A DNA stretch of 64,000 nucleotides from GCA-2746605 sp963710615 (GCA_963710615.1 CAVQBF010000001.1:62001-126000); one strand, 5' to 3'. Positions 53,201-62,316 are shown, counted from the first letter of the stretch. Notes: a model not told the origin generated them from the letters alone. Numbers and translations are program-made.

Positions 53201-55553
53201 CACCAGATTCAAATGTTAAGTTCACTCCAGGACTTACTAAAACATCTCCTTTTGCATAATATGGTGATTGTGTAATATCTAAAATTGTATTTTCTGTAAT
53301 AATTGATGGAAGAATAAATACATTTTCTTCCTCAAAGATGGCAGTAATTTTAATCGTTGAATCTGATCTCGTCGGAGTATAAAATGTTTTTTGTGCTAAG
53401 CTATCCGGAACACCTCTCCACTTTACAAACTTATAGCCAACAGAAGGAATTGCCTCTATTTGCAGCGGAACATATCTATAGTAATCGCCTGAATAACCAT
53501 CTTCTACATTTACTCCTGTAACTTTAATGTTTCCTCCATCAGGTTCTGAAACCGCAAATTGTAATTTTTCTATGCCTGAAAGATTATAAAAATCCATAAT
53601 ATGCTGTTTCATATAATCGGTTCTTTTTTCTGCAAATTCTCTCATAACACCAACTTCATAATTCCATGCCGCAACATTTGGAATATTTGGGGATTCATCA
53701 TTCCATCTATCAATATGGTTTACCATTTCATCATTAAGCATTGTTTTTATGCTGTCTAGTATTCCAACAATCCTTTCTTTTCTAAATGTTGTATTTAAGT
53801 AAGTGGCAAATCTCTGAATAAACTCATCTTTAAATTCCTTATTTAAAAATAATTTTCGAAAAACAAAGGTTGAAAAAGGATAATTATTAAAAGGAGAAGC
53901 ATCATATAAATACGTAAGCGAATTATTTGTGTAATGAGAAAACCAGCCCGGTGAACCAAATCCAAAATCTGAATCTAGAAAAATATATCTCCATTTTCCT
54001 TCTTCAGATTTTTCTTTCCACCATCTGCTATTTGTGTATGGCCAATTTATATTATCACAATAAAATTCTGTGATCAAATAGTTCATAACTTCATTTATAT
54101 CTAATTGCGATTTAACATATTCCCAATTTTCTGAAATATTCATGCTATTAGCAGCCAAGAAGTCTTGAAAGGCATAATATTCATCTGTGTTGCCTTCAAT
54201 GATATTTGGCTCGTAATTAAATTCATATTCTAAATAATCAATATTATCCGGATTTACATTATGGTGTGCAACCAAATAGTTATTATCTAATTTCTCTCGA
54301 AGATTATAAATACCCCAATATTCGCCATTAATAAAAGTTGCCGCAGGTTGAAATGCTTGACAATCAATATCCATTTGATTTATTACTAATGAATGCTGAT
54401 AAGCATCTCTAAAATGCGTATGTAAATTATCATCTGTTCCGGAGTTTCTTAAATAAATTGATGTATAACTTTTAAAAGGTCTATCCTTAAAAATTGGATA
54501 ATTAATTGTCTCAAAACCATACTTATTATCAAGTTCAATTGTAAGAGGTTTTTGAGGATATTCGAATGATGCCTGTCCGGTTAATCTTGCTCCTCCATCA
54601 ACTTCGAATGCAAGATTTCCTTCTTCATCAAAATATTGAACATTTACAGGTGCTTCTACAGATTTTATTTCATTAGTGTAAATCCCAATTTCATTATCAA
54701 AAAAAGTTTCTGGAAAAACTGTTAAAGAAAGCGTGGGTAAGTTTTGTTCTTCATTAATAAAATATGATCTTGTTACTATTCTGCTTGGTAACTTCCCATT
54801 TTCAAAAACTCTTGCCCGAAGTGTTGTATTAATATTTATTTCAATTGGTGTAGAATAGATTTGTGAATTACTTTGTGGTCTTGTCCCATCGGTTGTGAAA
54901 GTTATTACAGCATTTGTGGAATTAGAATTAATATCTACAAGTTGATTCCCAGAATAAAAACCTGCCTCTAAAGAAAGTGTAGGTGGATTTGATTTAATTG
55001 TATCAATAATAGCTTGAGTTGAGTTATAGTTTGCCGGGGTTGATTCTCCAAAATAAAACCATTCGTTACCGCCATCCGGCTTTCTTCCATATGACACATC
55101 CGTTATCTGAGAATTATAAGTTATAGAATCGATTAAAACTTGTTCTGGTGAATAAAGTCCAATTTCTTCTCCGCTTTTACTTAATGCGAATGGCATATGA
55201 TAATACTTAATATCTCCATGAGGATAATCATTATTCCCATCGGCAAAAAATATTAAGAAGCCTTTTGCTCTAATAATTGCACCATCCGGAATTTGCCACT
55301 TGGTTGGATTATTTAAATCATCGGTTATAAAATAGCCGCTCATATCAATTGAGCTACTGGAGGCATTATAAATTTCAACCCAATCGGGATAATCATCATA
55401 ATCAACAATCTCGGGAACCGCGGTTACATTTGATGCCATAAATTCATTAATAAATAAATTCTGGGCGGATATTTTCCCATCGAGGAGAAAAAGTAGGGCG
55501 ATTATTAATAAAAAACTAAACTTGATTTTTTTGGTTCTCAATTTATGGCTCAT
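50253..55553 (-). CDS. Giant T9SS surface protein: lamin-tail, CotH kinase-like and beta-helix domains
   Basis: Start at ATG 55553 (CCGGAA upstream), since the longer frame to 55598 lacks a site. Order: signal peptide; lamin-tail domain (LFINEFMASNVTAVPEIVDY ... DWVEIYNASS); chitobiase/FN3-like segment (ITFTTDGTRPQSNSQIYS); CotH spore-coat-kinase-like domain (ARLTGQASFEYPQKPL, NGEYWGIYNLREKLD, YIFLDSDFGFG); InlB-like repeat (GYKFVKWRGVPDS); right-handed beta-helix (RNNKIYNFYGSNSDGIDLGE); two more lamin-tail domains; an IFT/GATase-like end (VIWTGENVSNELSYWN); T9SS type A domain. About 1,766 residues. CotH family members are atypical protein kinases; the Asp pair is present. Separate from module C. 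Confidence 0.87.
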   Translation of the reverse strand: MSHKLRTKKIKFSFLLIIALLFLLDGKISAQNLFINEFMASNVTAVPEIVDYDDYPDWVEIYNASSSSIDMSGYFITDDLNNPTKWQIPDGAIIRAKGFLIFFADGNNDYPHGDIKYYHMPFALSKSGEEIGLYSPEQVLIDSITYNSQITDVSYGRKPDGGNEWFYFGESTPANYNSTQAIIDTIKSNPPTLSLEAGFYSGNQLVDINSNSTNAVITFTTDGTRPQSNSQIYSTPIEININTTLRARVFENGKLPSRIVTRSYFINEEQNLPTLSLTVFPETFFDNEIGIYTNEIKSVEAPVNVQYFDEEGNLAFEVDGGARLTGQASFEYPQKPLTIELDNKYGFETINYPIFKDRPFKSYTSIYLRNSGTDDNLHTHFRDAYQHSLVINQMDIDCQAFQPAATFINGEYWGIYNLREKLDNNYLVAHHNVNPDNIDYLEYEFNYEPNIIEGNTDEYYAFQDFLAANSMNISENWEYVKSQLDINEVMNYLITEFYCDNINWPYTNSRWWKEKSEEGKWRYIFLDSDFGFGSPGWFSHYTNNSLTYLYDASPFNNYPFSTFVFRKLFLNKEFKDEFIQRFATYLNTTFRKERIVGILDSIKTMLNDEMVNHIDRWNDESPNIPNVAAWNYEVGVMREFAEKRTDYMKQHIMDFYNLSGIEKLQFAVSEPDGGNIKVTGVNVEDGYSGDYYRYVPLQIEAIPSVGYKFVKWRGVPDSLAQKTFYTPTRSDSTIKITAIFEEENVFILPSIITENTILDITQSPYYAKGDVLVSPGVNLTFESGVEILMPENARFIVKGSLKMLGTDDKPIKIRPNLTSGFSNWGIIYLENTTSENVFEYVELIGATKGTDLPNQIGAISGYNSDIRIRNITILDAPFPIFTQYGTVVIQNSTLHSEETCDLINVKYAESALVENCDLRGNNSFDTDAIDYDQISSGIIRNNKIYNFYGSNSDGIDLGEGSKDILIENNLILNCSDKGISVGQASTTIIKNNIIVNCAQGVGIKDYESFAFIDRNTFSHCDLGVASFEKNIGAGGGNAEIINSIFYHSVTDPVFVDDLSSLTVSHSLSNTKNLEGLENIKAEPNFANNFFLYSNSPAINSGNPARGLDPDGTRADMGAKYFHNEYQPLVINEINYNPVEGDISEFIEIYNTMNTPIDVSYYKLTGAIDFTFPSGIIIDGNGFILLVKDLSTSIDSTVQRFTWDNSSLPNNWGNLVLLNNLGEEIDFVSYSNEFNWPAAADGQGFSLELTNPLEENLITLNWKASDEKGGSPGKANRMALSNQIFINEFQADNSSTVKDEYGEYDDWIEIYNAGNNIINLSGLYITDDFSDLKKFQIASSNNGTTILNPNEHLLFWADNNIDQGSNHLNFRLDNNGEQIALIYIFENDTTIVDSITFGKQEKNFSYARISDGASSWKIAKAPTPGEKNSNTSLFKEGILLVNGLRFNINEVVTAYENKAFWGSYNVSFWDLLNEPSAGYPETLPQPSLRHGAIPLDTLLNYSTVIWTGENVSNELSYWNNSPVFNYVKWGGNLILLLKNGRDYFSELMLDRLGITWTDPENAVINNCISVLDSLNSISVLQTQYLSSIFDTAFTSENSKLLFIENSNPIPAGIGMWNKPEYGGWYKENGGQTVFLSGRPYRYSNEELKHNIEYILKNFFEEPKTVISVGTDDKISNKFSLSQNYPNPFNPSTLIQYSLPETVAENIQSVQLVVYDILGREVATLVNQKQKPGNYKVEFDGRKLASGVYFYQLTAGTFTDTKKLILMK

Positions 55554-55734
55554 GTAAATTCCGGAATTAAAATCAGTTCTAAAATTAAGAAATAACAACT
55601 ATTCCACAATACAATAATATCCCTCTTTTTTAAAACTTAATTTTTTTCTTAATTTAAGAAATTTTAACTTGTAAGTAGAAATTACATCTGATGTCCGGGA
55701 AAAATTATACTTTAAATCACAATTTAAATAATTT

Positions 55735-56481
55735 ATGAAATCACTTATAATTGCACACCGAGGAGAATCTTTTGATGCACCGGAAAATACATTAGCTTCA
55801 GTAAATTTAGCTTGGGAAAGAGGAGCAAAAGCTGTTGAAGTTGATGTCCATTTAAGTAAAGATAATCATATTGTTGTTATTCACGATTTAAAAACTAAAA
55901 GGATAGGCGGAAGGAACAAAAGAGTTAAAAACCAAACGCTTGCTCAATTAAGGGAATTAGATGTTGGATCATGGAAAAGCGAAAAATACATCGGGGAGCA
56001 AATTCCTACCCTGAAAGAAGTCTTTGATACTATTCCAAGTGGCAAAAAACTTATTGTAGAGGTAAAATCAGATATAAAAACAGTACCTTATTTAAAGAAA
56101 AATATGGAAATCTATGATCTTAAAAATGATCAAATAGAAATAATTTCATTTAACTATGCGGTGGTTGCGGAGGCAAAAAGACTACTCCCTGATAATAAAG
56201 TTTTATTTCTTGCGGATCTTGATTATAATGCATTCACCAAATTAAGAACACCTTCCGTTGAAAAATTAATTGCTAAAACCAAATATGCAGATCTTGATGG
56301 CTTAAATGTTTGGGCTGGGAAAATATTGACAAAAGAGTTTGTAAAAAAAGTAAAATCTACCGGACTCCTTTTATACGTTTGGACAGTAAATGATCCTCAA
56401 AAAGCAAAAGAATTAATTTCCTGGGGAGTAGATGGAATTACTACCGATAGAGCAAAATGGATGAGGGATAAACTGAATTAA
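55735..56481 (+). CDS. Glycerophosphodiester phosphodiesterase
   Basis: GDPD TIM-barrel signature: IIAHRGESFDAPENTLASVN at the N-terminus with the catalytic HR...E-N-T, AVEVDVHLSKD (metal-binding E-D), VVIHD (catalytic His), VEVKSD, and the C-terminal VWTVNDP...GVDGITTDRA. 248 residues, no signal peptide, so the cytoplasmic (UgpQ-like) form. It hydrolyses glycerophosphodiesters to an alcohol and glycerol-3-phosphate. A glpD-like gene begins at 63627, which could consume the product. No strong ribosome site precedes the ATG. Confidence 0.93.
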   Translation: MKSLIIAHRGESFDAPENTLASVNLAWERGAKAVEVDVHLSKDNHIVVIHDLKTKRIGGRNKRVKNQTLAQLRELDVGSWKSEKYIGEQIPTLKEVFDTIPSGKKLIVEVKSDIKTVPYLKKNMEIYDLKNDQIEIISFNYAVVAEAKRLLPDNKVLFLADLDYNAFTKLRTPSVEKLIAKTKYADLDGLNVWAGKILTKEFVKKVKSTGLLLYVWTVNDPQKAKELISWGVDGITTDRAKWMRDKLN

Positions 56482-56602
56482 ATTTTAATTTAAAAATAAA
56501 TTATTTCCTTATTTAATTCGAAGTTTTTAATATACATTTACTGCCTTCATTTTTAGGCTTTTTGTTACAATATATTCTAATTTTTAATTGGAAAGAGGTA
56601 TA

Positions 56603-57727
56603 ATGGTAGATTCACAAAAAGATTCCCAACCTAACACACAGCAAAGTTTAAATTTAGAAAATCCCTACGACCTTATTGATGGCGCTTCGGGAGAAGGATT
56701 TGATTTAAATTTAGAATTTGAAGAACAACGTCAAATTATTGCCGATAATAATAATTGGTTAGAAGACAGACTGGAAGCGTTTGAAGATATTATGGATTCA
56801 GAAGTCGGCGATACTTCAATGGTTAGAGCAAGAAATATTGAGCGGGAAGTTGGAGCCAGACAAATTTTCTTAAAATTCGAAGGGGGAAATCCTACAGGAA
56901 CACAAAAAGACAGAATTGCATTTGCCCAAGCAATGGATGCAATGAGGCGTGGATTCGACACAATGACTTTGGCGACTTGCGGAAACTATGGAGTAGCCTG
57001 CTCACTTGCAGCATCAATTGCAAACATTAAATGTAAAATTTTTGTTCCGGAAACTTATCATGCGATTCGAATTAAAGAAATGACAGAACTCGGATCTGAA
57101 ATTATTAGAATTCCTGGAGATTATGAAAAGGCGGTTGAAGTTTCTTCGGAGTATGCTGCTAAGGAGGAATTTTACGATGCTAATCCCGGTGGAACAAACA
57201 TAACGCTGCAACTAAAAGCATATGGTGAAATTGCTTACGAAATTTATGATGATTTACGGGATGCCCCAAGTGTTGTTGCTGTTCCGGTCTCAAACGGAAC
57301 TACCTTAGCTGGAATTTATAAAGGTTTTTTAAGTTTATATAGAAGAGGCAAAACCTCTAAAATGCCAAAAATTGTTGCAGGGTCTTCGTTTAAAAAAAAT
57401 CCAATCGTTCAAGCCCATTTGTTAAACAAAGAAACGTGTGAAGATTTACGTCCTGAAAAGATTAAAGAATCAAAAATTAATGAACCGCTAATTAATTGGC
57501 ACTCAATAGATGGAGATTTGGCTTTAGATGCAATAAGAAAAACAAAAGGCTGGGCGGCTGATGCTACGGATAAAGCTATGTTAAAATATGCTAAATTAAT
57601 AAGAGAAAAAGAAGGAATGTTTGTTCTTCCTGCATCAACAGCGGGTTTAATTGCTCTTTTAAATAGAAGTAATCAAGAAATAATTAATAACGATAGATTC
57701 GTTGTAGTATTAACGGGGAGGAAGTAA
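56603..57727 (+). CDS. Fold-type II PLP-dependent enzyme, threonine-synthase-like
   Basis: ATG 56603 has GGAAAGAGG upstream; a TTG at 56588 lies at the beginning of that site. About 374 residues with the beta-family fold: NPTGTQKDRIAFAQA (Lys of the PLP Schiff base in TQKDR), TCGNYGVACSLAASIANIKC (phosphate-binding turn), AVPVSNGTTLAG (the Gly-rich cofactor loop), and LPASTAGLIALL near the end. It resembles threonine synthase / cysteate synthase / diaminopropionate-type lyases but lacks the longer N-terminal domain of standard ThrC. Its stop overlaps the start of the DUF1611 gene by one base, so it belongs to the four-gene operon. The substrate is unknown. Confidence 0.85.
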   Translation: MVDSQKDSQPNTQQSLNLENPYDLIDGASGEGFDLNLEFEEQRQIIADNNNWLEDRLEAFEDIMDSEVGDTSMVRARNIEREVGARQIFLKFEGGNPTGTQKDRIAFAQAMDAMRRGFDTMTLATCGNYGVACSLAASIANIKCKIFVPETYHAIRIKEMTELGSEIIRIPGDYEKAVEVSSEYAAKEEFYDANPGGTNITLQLKAYGEIAYEIYDDLRDAPSVVAVPVSNGTTLAGIYKGFLSLYRRGKTSKMPKIVAGSSFKKNPIVQAHLLNKETCEDLRPEKIKESKINEPLINWHSIDGDLALDAIRKTKGWAADATDKAMLKYAKLIREKEGMFVLPASTAGLIALLNRSNQEIINNDRFVVVLTGRK

Positions 57728-58800
57728 TGAACACATTACCACAAGGTAATGCTATTGTTTATTGTGAAGGTGCTTATAACACAACCAATGGCAAAACTGC
57801 ACATGGACTTGTTAGGTTTACGGAAAGATTTAAGATATTATCAATAATCGATTCAAGACATACCGGAAAAGATGCCGGAATGGTTTTAGACAGCAAAGAG
57901 AATGGTATTCCAATTTATGCAAGTTTCAAAGAAGCATTTCAAACTGCAGTTAATTCAAATATTGATGTTACACATTTTGTAATAGGCTTGGCCCCCGATG
58001 GCGGCAGACTTCCGGACTATGCAAGAGAAGCAGTAAAAAGTGCAATTAAGAAAAACTTAAATATTGTATCTGGTTTACATGATTTCCTCTCAGATGATAA
58101 AGAGATAAAATCACTTGCTGTTCAACATAAGGTAAGCATAACCGATATACGTAAAACTCCACCAAGGAGTGAAATGCATTTCTTTAGCGGAAAAATTGAA
58201 GAGGTAACATCATTAAAAATTGCTGTGCTTGGTACAGATTCAGCTGTTGGAAAAAGAACAACCGCTTGGATCTTAGTTAAAGCATTACGCTCTGCCGGTT
58301 ATAAAGCGGAGATGATCGGGACAGGACAAACTGCATGGATGCAAGGAGCAAAATATAGTATTATTCTTGATTCACTTATCAATGATTTTGTAAGTGGTGA
58401 AATCGAACATGCCGTTCATTCCGCTTGGAAAAATGAAAAGCCTCATTTTATTATTTTAGAGGGTCAAGGGAGTTTGTTAAACCCGGCATATCCTGGTGGT
58501 TTTGAATTGCTAGCTGCTGGCAGACCTGATTTAATTATTTTACAGCATGCTCCAGCAAGAAAAGAATATGATGGATTTCCGGACTATACAATGCATTCAA
58601 TGTCGCGACAATTAAAAGCAATTGAGGTGATCTCCGGAAAGAAGGTTACAGCAATCACAATCAATCATGAAAACATGACACCAAAAGAAGTAAATAAAGT
58701 TTGTGATGAATACACCAAACTATATGATATTCCGACTTATGATGTATTATTAAACGGTGCAGATAAACTAGTAAAAATTATTTTGAAGAATAAGAAGTAG
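57727..58800 (+). CDS. DUF1611 / DgcN-like P-loop protein
   Basis: GGGGAGGAA lies before the ATG, which overlaps the upstream stop (TAATG). An N-terminal Rossmann-like domain (IIDSRHTGKDAGMVLDS, FVIGLAPDGGRLPDYAREAV) is followed by a P-loop domain: VLGTDSAVGKRTTAWILVKA, then FIILEGQGSLLNPAYPGG and LQHAPARKEYDGFP. This is the two-domain layout of the DUF1611 family, which includes DgcN, a D-glutamate N-acetyltransferase that works with the enolase-superfamily racemase DgcA. A DgcA/Ala-Glu-epimerase-like enzyme is encoded in the same operon (61255-62316). Family assignment is firm; the acyl donor and substrate here are inference. Confidence 0.88.
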   Translation: MNTLPQGNAIVYCEGAYNTTNGKTAHGLVRFTERFKILSIIDSRHTGKDAGMVLDSKENGIPIYASFKEAFQTAVNSNIDVTHFVIGLAPDGGRLPDYAREAVKSAIKKNLNIVSGLHDFLSDDKEIKSLAVQHKVSITDIRKTPPRSEMHFFSGKIEEVTSLKIAVLGTDSAVGKRTTAWILVKALRSAGYKAEMIGTGQTAWMQGAKYSIILDSLINDFVSGEIEHAVHSAWKNEKPHFIILEGQGSLLNPAYPGGFELLAAGRPDLIILQHAPARKEYDGFPDYTMHSMSRQLKAIEVISGKKVTAITINHENMTPKEVNKVCDEYTKLYDIPTYDVLLNGADKLVKIILKNKK

Positions 58801-58873
58801 TATAGATCATTTTCACGATCCATATAGTGAAGCAGATTTTAACTGAAAAATTACTTTATAAGATAGGTACAAG

Positions 58874-61246
58874 ATGGACAAAATTCCGGATGATAGCATT
58901 ATTCAAAATTATTTAATGAAGTTAGTTGTTTTTGATCGTTTAGAGATAGGACCAATAAAAATTGAGAAAAAGAAAATTTCTGCACCATACACCATTTACA
59001 AGGGTGATTTTACTGACTCAATTGATTTAATTTATAGTTACGAAGAAGAGGTGTTTGATCCTAATGATGACTCTTACTTGAATTTAGCAAGTATGATCTT
59101 ATCTCAAGTCGCTATAAATTACGGTCTGTTCTGTAAAAAAATTGTATTTAACGGATTATATGATGATACAGATAAAAGTGTAATTAAAGAGTGGATGGAA
59201 AATACGGCGCGCGAAATTTATGTTAAGAAATTTCTTGAGCCAAATCCTTTTTTAATTGGTGATGTAAAAAATCTGGAACCGGTTAAATTAAAAAAATATT
59301 CTTATGCCGAGCTTGAGTTTATAGATTCTGACCAAGGGCCGATAAAAACTGCATGGGAATTTTGGAATACAGAAAAAAATAAGCATTGTATTCTATCAAG
59401 TGGAGGGAAAGATAGCCTATTAACTTACGGATTAATAAACGAAATAAATTTAGAAAGCCATCCGATTTTTATTAACGAATCTGGCAGACATTGGTTTACT
59501 GCTTTAAATGCTTATAGATATTTTAAAGATAATATTCCAAATACTTCCCGAGTCTGGGTTAATTCTGATAGAGTCTTTCCATTTATGCTTAGACACATGC
59601 CTTTTATTAGAAAAGATTTTGCAGATGTACGAGCAGATATTTATCCAATACGTCTTTGGACAGTGGCAGTATTTCTATACGGAGTATTGCCTTTGCTAAG
59701 AAAACGAGGGGTTGGAAGATTACTGATCGGTGATGAATATGACACAACAGAAAGAAAAAACTTTAAAGGCATAACTCACTACGATGGTTTGTTTGATCAA
59801 AGCAGATACTTTGATGATATCATGACCCGCTATTTTATGCGCAAAGGATGGGCAGTAACGCAATTTTCAGTTCTCCGCCCACTATCGGAAATGCTTATTG
59901 AAAATATATTGGCAACACGTTATCCTGAATTGATTAAACATCAAGTTTCTTGTCATGCCGCACATAAAGAAAAAGATGGTGAACGAATAATACCTTGCGG
60001 AAAATGTGAAAAATGTAAGCGAATTGTTGGAATGCTTTCGGCAATAAATATAGACCCTAAAATTTGCGGTTATTCAGAAGAACAAATTAAAAGTTGTCTT
60101 AAATTACTATCGGAAACAGCTCTTCATCAAGAGGCAGCCGGAGCAGAACATCTTAATTATTTATTGCATCAGAAAAAATTAATTTCTCTTCGAGAGGAAC
60201 AAGTAAAAAAATTAAAACCTCATCCGGAAATATTGAAAATAAGAATTGATAATGAGCGTTCACCTTTAAATTATATTCCGCAAGATTTGAGAAAACCCCT
60301 TTTTAATATTTTTAACAAACATTCTAAAGGAACAGTAAAAAGAGTCTCAAGAGAGTGGATTGATATAAATATATTTAAGGAAGCTGATTTTACAAAACCA
60401 TATCCATTTGAAATGGCTAAGCTAAAAACAAATAAGACCGGAACAAGATCTAGAACAAATCTATCAAGCAAATATTTGTGGTCTGAATTAACCTGGCCTG
60501 AAGCAGAACAACGTTTAAAAACTACGGATGTTGCTATTCTGCCAACAGGAGCAATTGAACAACATGGACCACATCTTCCGCTAGATGTTGATGCTTTTGA
60601 TGCAGAATATTTAGCTAAAAAAGTTGCTGAAGCTTGTAGCGATCCGAAACCGCTGGTGCTTCCATTAATTCCTTATGGTGTTTCTTACCATCATGATGAT
60701 TTTAGTGGAACTATTAGCATTGCTAACGAAACTTTAGCAAAACTTGTTTATGATATTGGGATAAATATTGCCAGACAAGGGATTAAAAAGCTGTTGATCA
60801 TTAATGGTCATGGTGATAATAGTCCAACACTAAATTATGCCGCACAAATGATCAATAGAGATGCAAACATTTTTGTCGCTGTCGATACCGGTGAGACAAG
60901 CGATGTTGATATTGATGAAATTACTGAGACACAAAATGATATTCATGCAGGTGAAATTGAAACCAGTACAACATTGGCGGTTCGACCCGAAATGGTTCAA
61001 ATGGATAAAGCAAAAAAAGCATCCCTAAAATTTACTAGTAGATACCTTAATTTCTCATCTCTAAGGGGTGTTCCTTGGTATGCTCAGACAGAAAAAATTT
61101 CTGCAAATGGAACTATGGGAGATCCAACAAAAGCAAGTGCTGAAAAGGGAAATAAAATTTGGGAGATTATGATAGCTCACCTTGTGGCTTTTGTTGAGGA
61201 CTTAAAAAGAATGACACTTGATGAAATTCATCAGAAAAGGTATTAG
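58874..61246 (+). CDS. Fusion: QueC-like PP-loop ATPase domain plus creatininase-family amidohydrolase
   Basis: 790 residues. The N-terminal ~165 residues are unassigned. The PP-loop ATP-pyrophosphatase motif SGGKDS is at ~176-181, with further blocks RLLIGDEYDTTE and a QueC-style zinc site (Cys in SCHAAHK, then CGKCEKC near 375). A linker follows, then a creatininase domain from ~530: LPTGAIEQHGPHLPLDVDAFD, INGHGDN and HAGEIETS supply the metal ligands. PP-loop enzymes adenylate carboxylates or carbonyls to drive ligation; creatininases cleave or form amides. Having both on one chain suggests sequential steps. It is 73 nt after DUF1611 and 8 nt before the epimerase-like gene. No counterpart known to me. 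Confidence 0.85.
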   Translation: MDKIPDDSIIQNYLMKLVVFDRLEIGPIKIEKKKISAPYTIYKGDFTDSIDLIYSYEEEVFDPNDDSYLNLASMILSQVAINYGLFCKKIVFNGLYDDTDKSVIKEWMENTAREIYVKKFLEPNPFLIGDVKNLEPVKLKKYSYAELEFIDSDQGPIKTAWEFWNTEKNKHCILSSGGKDSLLTYGLINEINLESHPIFINESGRHWFTALNAYRYFKDNIPNTSRVWVNSDRVFPFMLRHMPFIRKDFADVRADIYPIRLWTVAVFLYGVLPLLRKRGVGRLLIGDEYDTTERKNFKGITHYDGLFDQSRYFDDIMTRYFMRKGWAVTQFSVLRPLSEMLIENILATRYPELIKHQVSCHAAHKEKDGERIIPCGKCEKCKRIVGMLSAINIDPKICGYSEEQIKSCLKLLSETALHQEAAGAEHLNYLLHQKKLISLREEQVKKLKPHPEILKIRIDNERSPLNYIPQDLRKPLFNIFNKHSKGTVKRVSREWIDINIFKEADFTKPYPFEMAKLKTNKTGTRSRTNLSSKYLWSELTWPEAEQRLKTTDVAILPTGAIEQHGPHLPLDVDAFDAEYLAKKVAEACSDPKPLVLPLIPYGVSYHHDDFSGTISIANETLAKLVYDIGINIARQGIKKLLIINGHGDNSPTLNYAAQMINRDANIFVAVDTGETSDVDIDEITETQNDIHAGEIETSTTLAVRPEMVQMDKAKKASLKFTSRYLNFSSLRGVPWYAQTEKISANGTMGDPTKASAEKGNKIWEIMIAHLVAFVEDLKRMTLDEIHQKRY

Positions 61247-61254
61247 AGAGTGAA

Positions 61255-62316
61255 ATGAAAATTAAATCGATTGAGACTTGGTCTCACAAAATGAAATTGG
61301 CAGTACCATATACCATTGCATATGAAACAATAGATACAACAGTTAATTTATTTACAAGGGTTACAACTAATTCCGGAATTGTGGGATTCGGCTGCGCTGC
61401 TCCCGATTTGGAAGTAACCGGCGAAACTGAAGAAAGTGTACTTAAGGCATCGAATGATTTTATTGAACCATTATTAAAGGGCAGCGACCCACTAAGATAT
61501 TCTTATCAACTCAATAAACTAACAGAACCCCTCAAAAATCATCCGTCTGCCTTAGCGATGATTGACATGGCACTGTTCGATATTTTAGGTAAAAAAGCAA
61601 ATTTACCCATTTATAAATTACTCGGAGGATTTAGAGAGAAAATTAAAACCAGTATAACTATTGGGATTTTGCCTACAAAAGAAACTGTAAAACATGCAAA
61701 AGATTTTGTAAGACAAGGATTCTCGATTCTGAAAATTAAAGGTGGTGCTGATATTGATGAGGACATTGAAAGAATGATAAAAGTAAGAGAAGCGGTTGGT
61801 AAATCAATACTCTTAAGATTTGATGCAAATCAAGGTTACTCAGTTTATGAATCCTTAAAGTTTGTTGAAGAAACTAGAAAGGTAAAAATTGAGCTTCTAG
61901 AACAGCCAACTCAAAAGCTGGAACCTGATCTTCTTGGAAAAGTTACGAATAATGTTCCGATTCCTGTAATGGCAGATGAAAGCCTAATGAACTTGATGGA
62001 TGCTTTTAAACTTGCAAGAAAGGATTTAGTTGACACAGTAAATATTAAGCTTATGAAAGTTGGCGGTATAGATGTAGCATCAAAAATCAACTCGGTTGCA
62101 AAAGCGGCAAACTTAGAAGTAATGATTGGATGTATGGATGAGTCTGCGCTTGGCATTGCTGCAGGATTACACTTTGCATTGGCAAAGCCAAATGTAATTT
62201 ATGCGGATCTTGATGGACACCTTGATTTAATTGATGATCCAGCAAGTGGAGCTGTGATCTTAAAGAAAGGCACATTATATCCAACGAATAAACCCGGAAT
62301 TGGATTTAATCTATAA
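61255..62316 (+). CDS. Enolase-superfamily racemase/epimerase (L-Ala-D/L-Glu epimerase or DgcA-like)
   Basis: 353 residues. Capping domain plus TIM barrel. Catalytic landmarks: KxK in ILKIKGG (~160-162, acid/base), metal ligands D in LRFDANQ (~190), E in LLEQPT (~216) and D in MADESL (~241), second base Lys in VNIKLMKVGG (~265), and the GCMDESALGIAAGLHFALA plus YADLDGHLDL end typical of dipeptide epimerases (YcjG-like) and DgcA. It should racemise or epimerise the alpha-carbon of an N-acyl or peptidyl amino acid. GAGAG precedes the ATG, 8 nt after the PP-loop/creatininase stop. The pairing with DUF1611 favours an N-acyl-amino-acid substrate. Confidence 0.9.
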   Translation: MKIKSIETWSHKMKLAVPYTIAYETIDTTVNLFTRVTTNSGIVGFGCAAPDLEVTGETEESVLKASNDFIEPLLKGSDPLRYSYQLNKLTEPLKNHPSALAMIDMALFDILGKKANLPIYKLLGGFREKIKTSITIGILPTKETVKHAKDFVRQGFSILKIKGGADIDEDIERMIKVREAVGKSILLRFDANQGYSVYESLKFVEETRKVKIELLEQPTQKLEPDLLGKVTNNVPIPVMADESLMNLMDAFKLARKDLVDTVNIKLMKVGGIDVASKINSVAKAANLEVMIGCMDESALGIAAGLHFALAKPNVIYADLDGHLDLIDDPASGAVILKKGTLYPTNKPGIGFNL

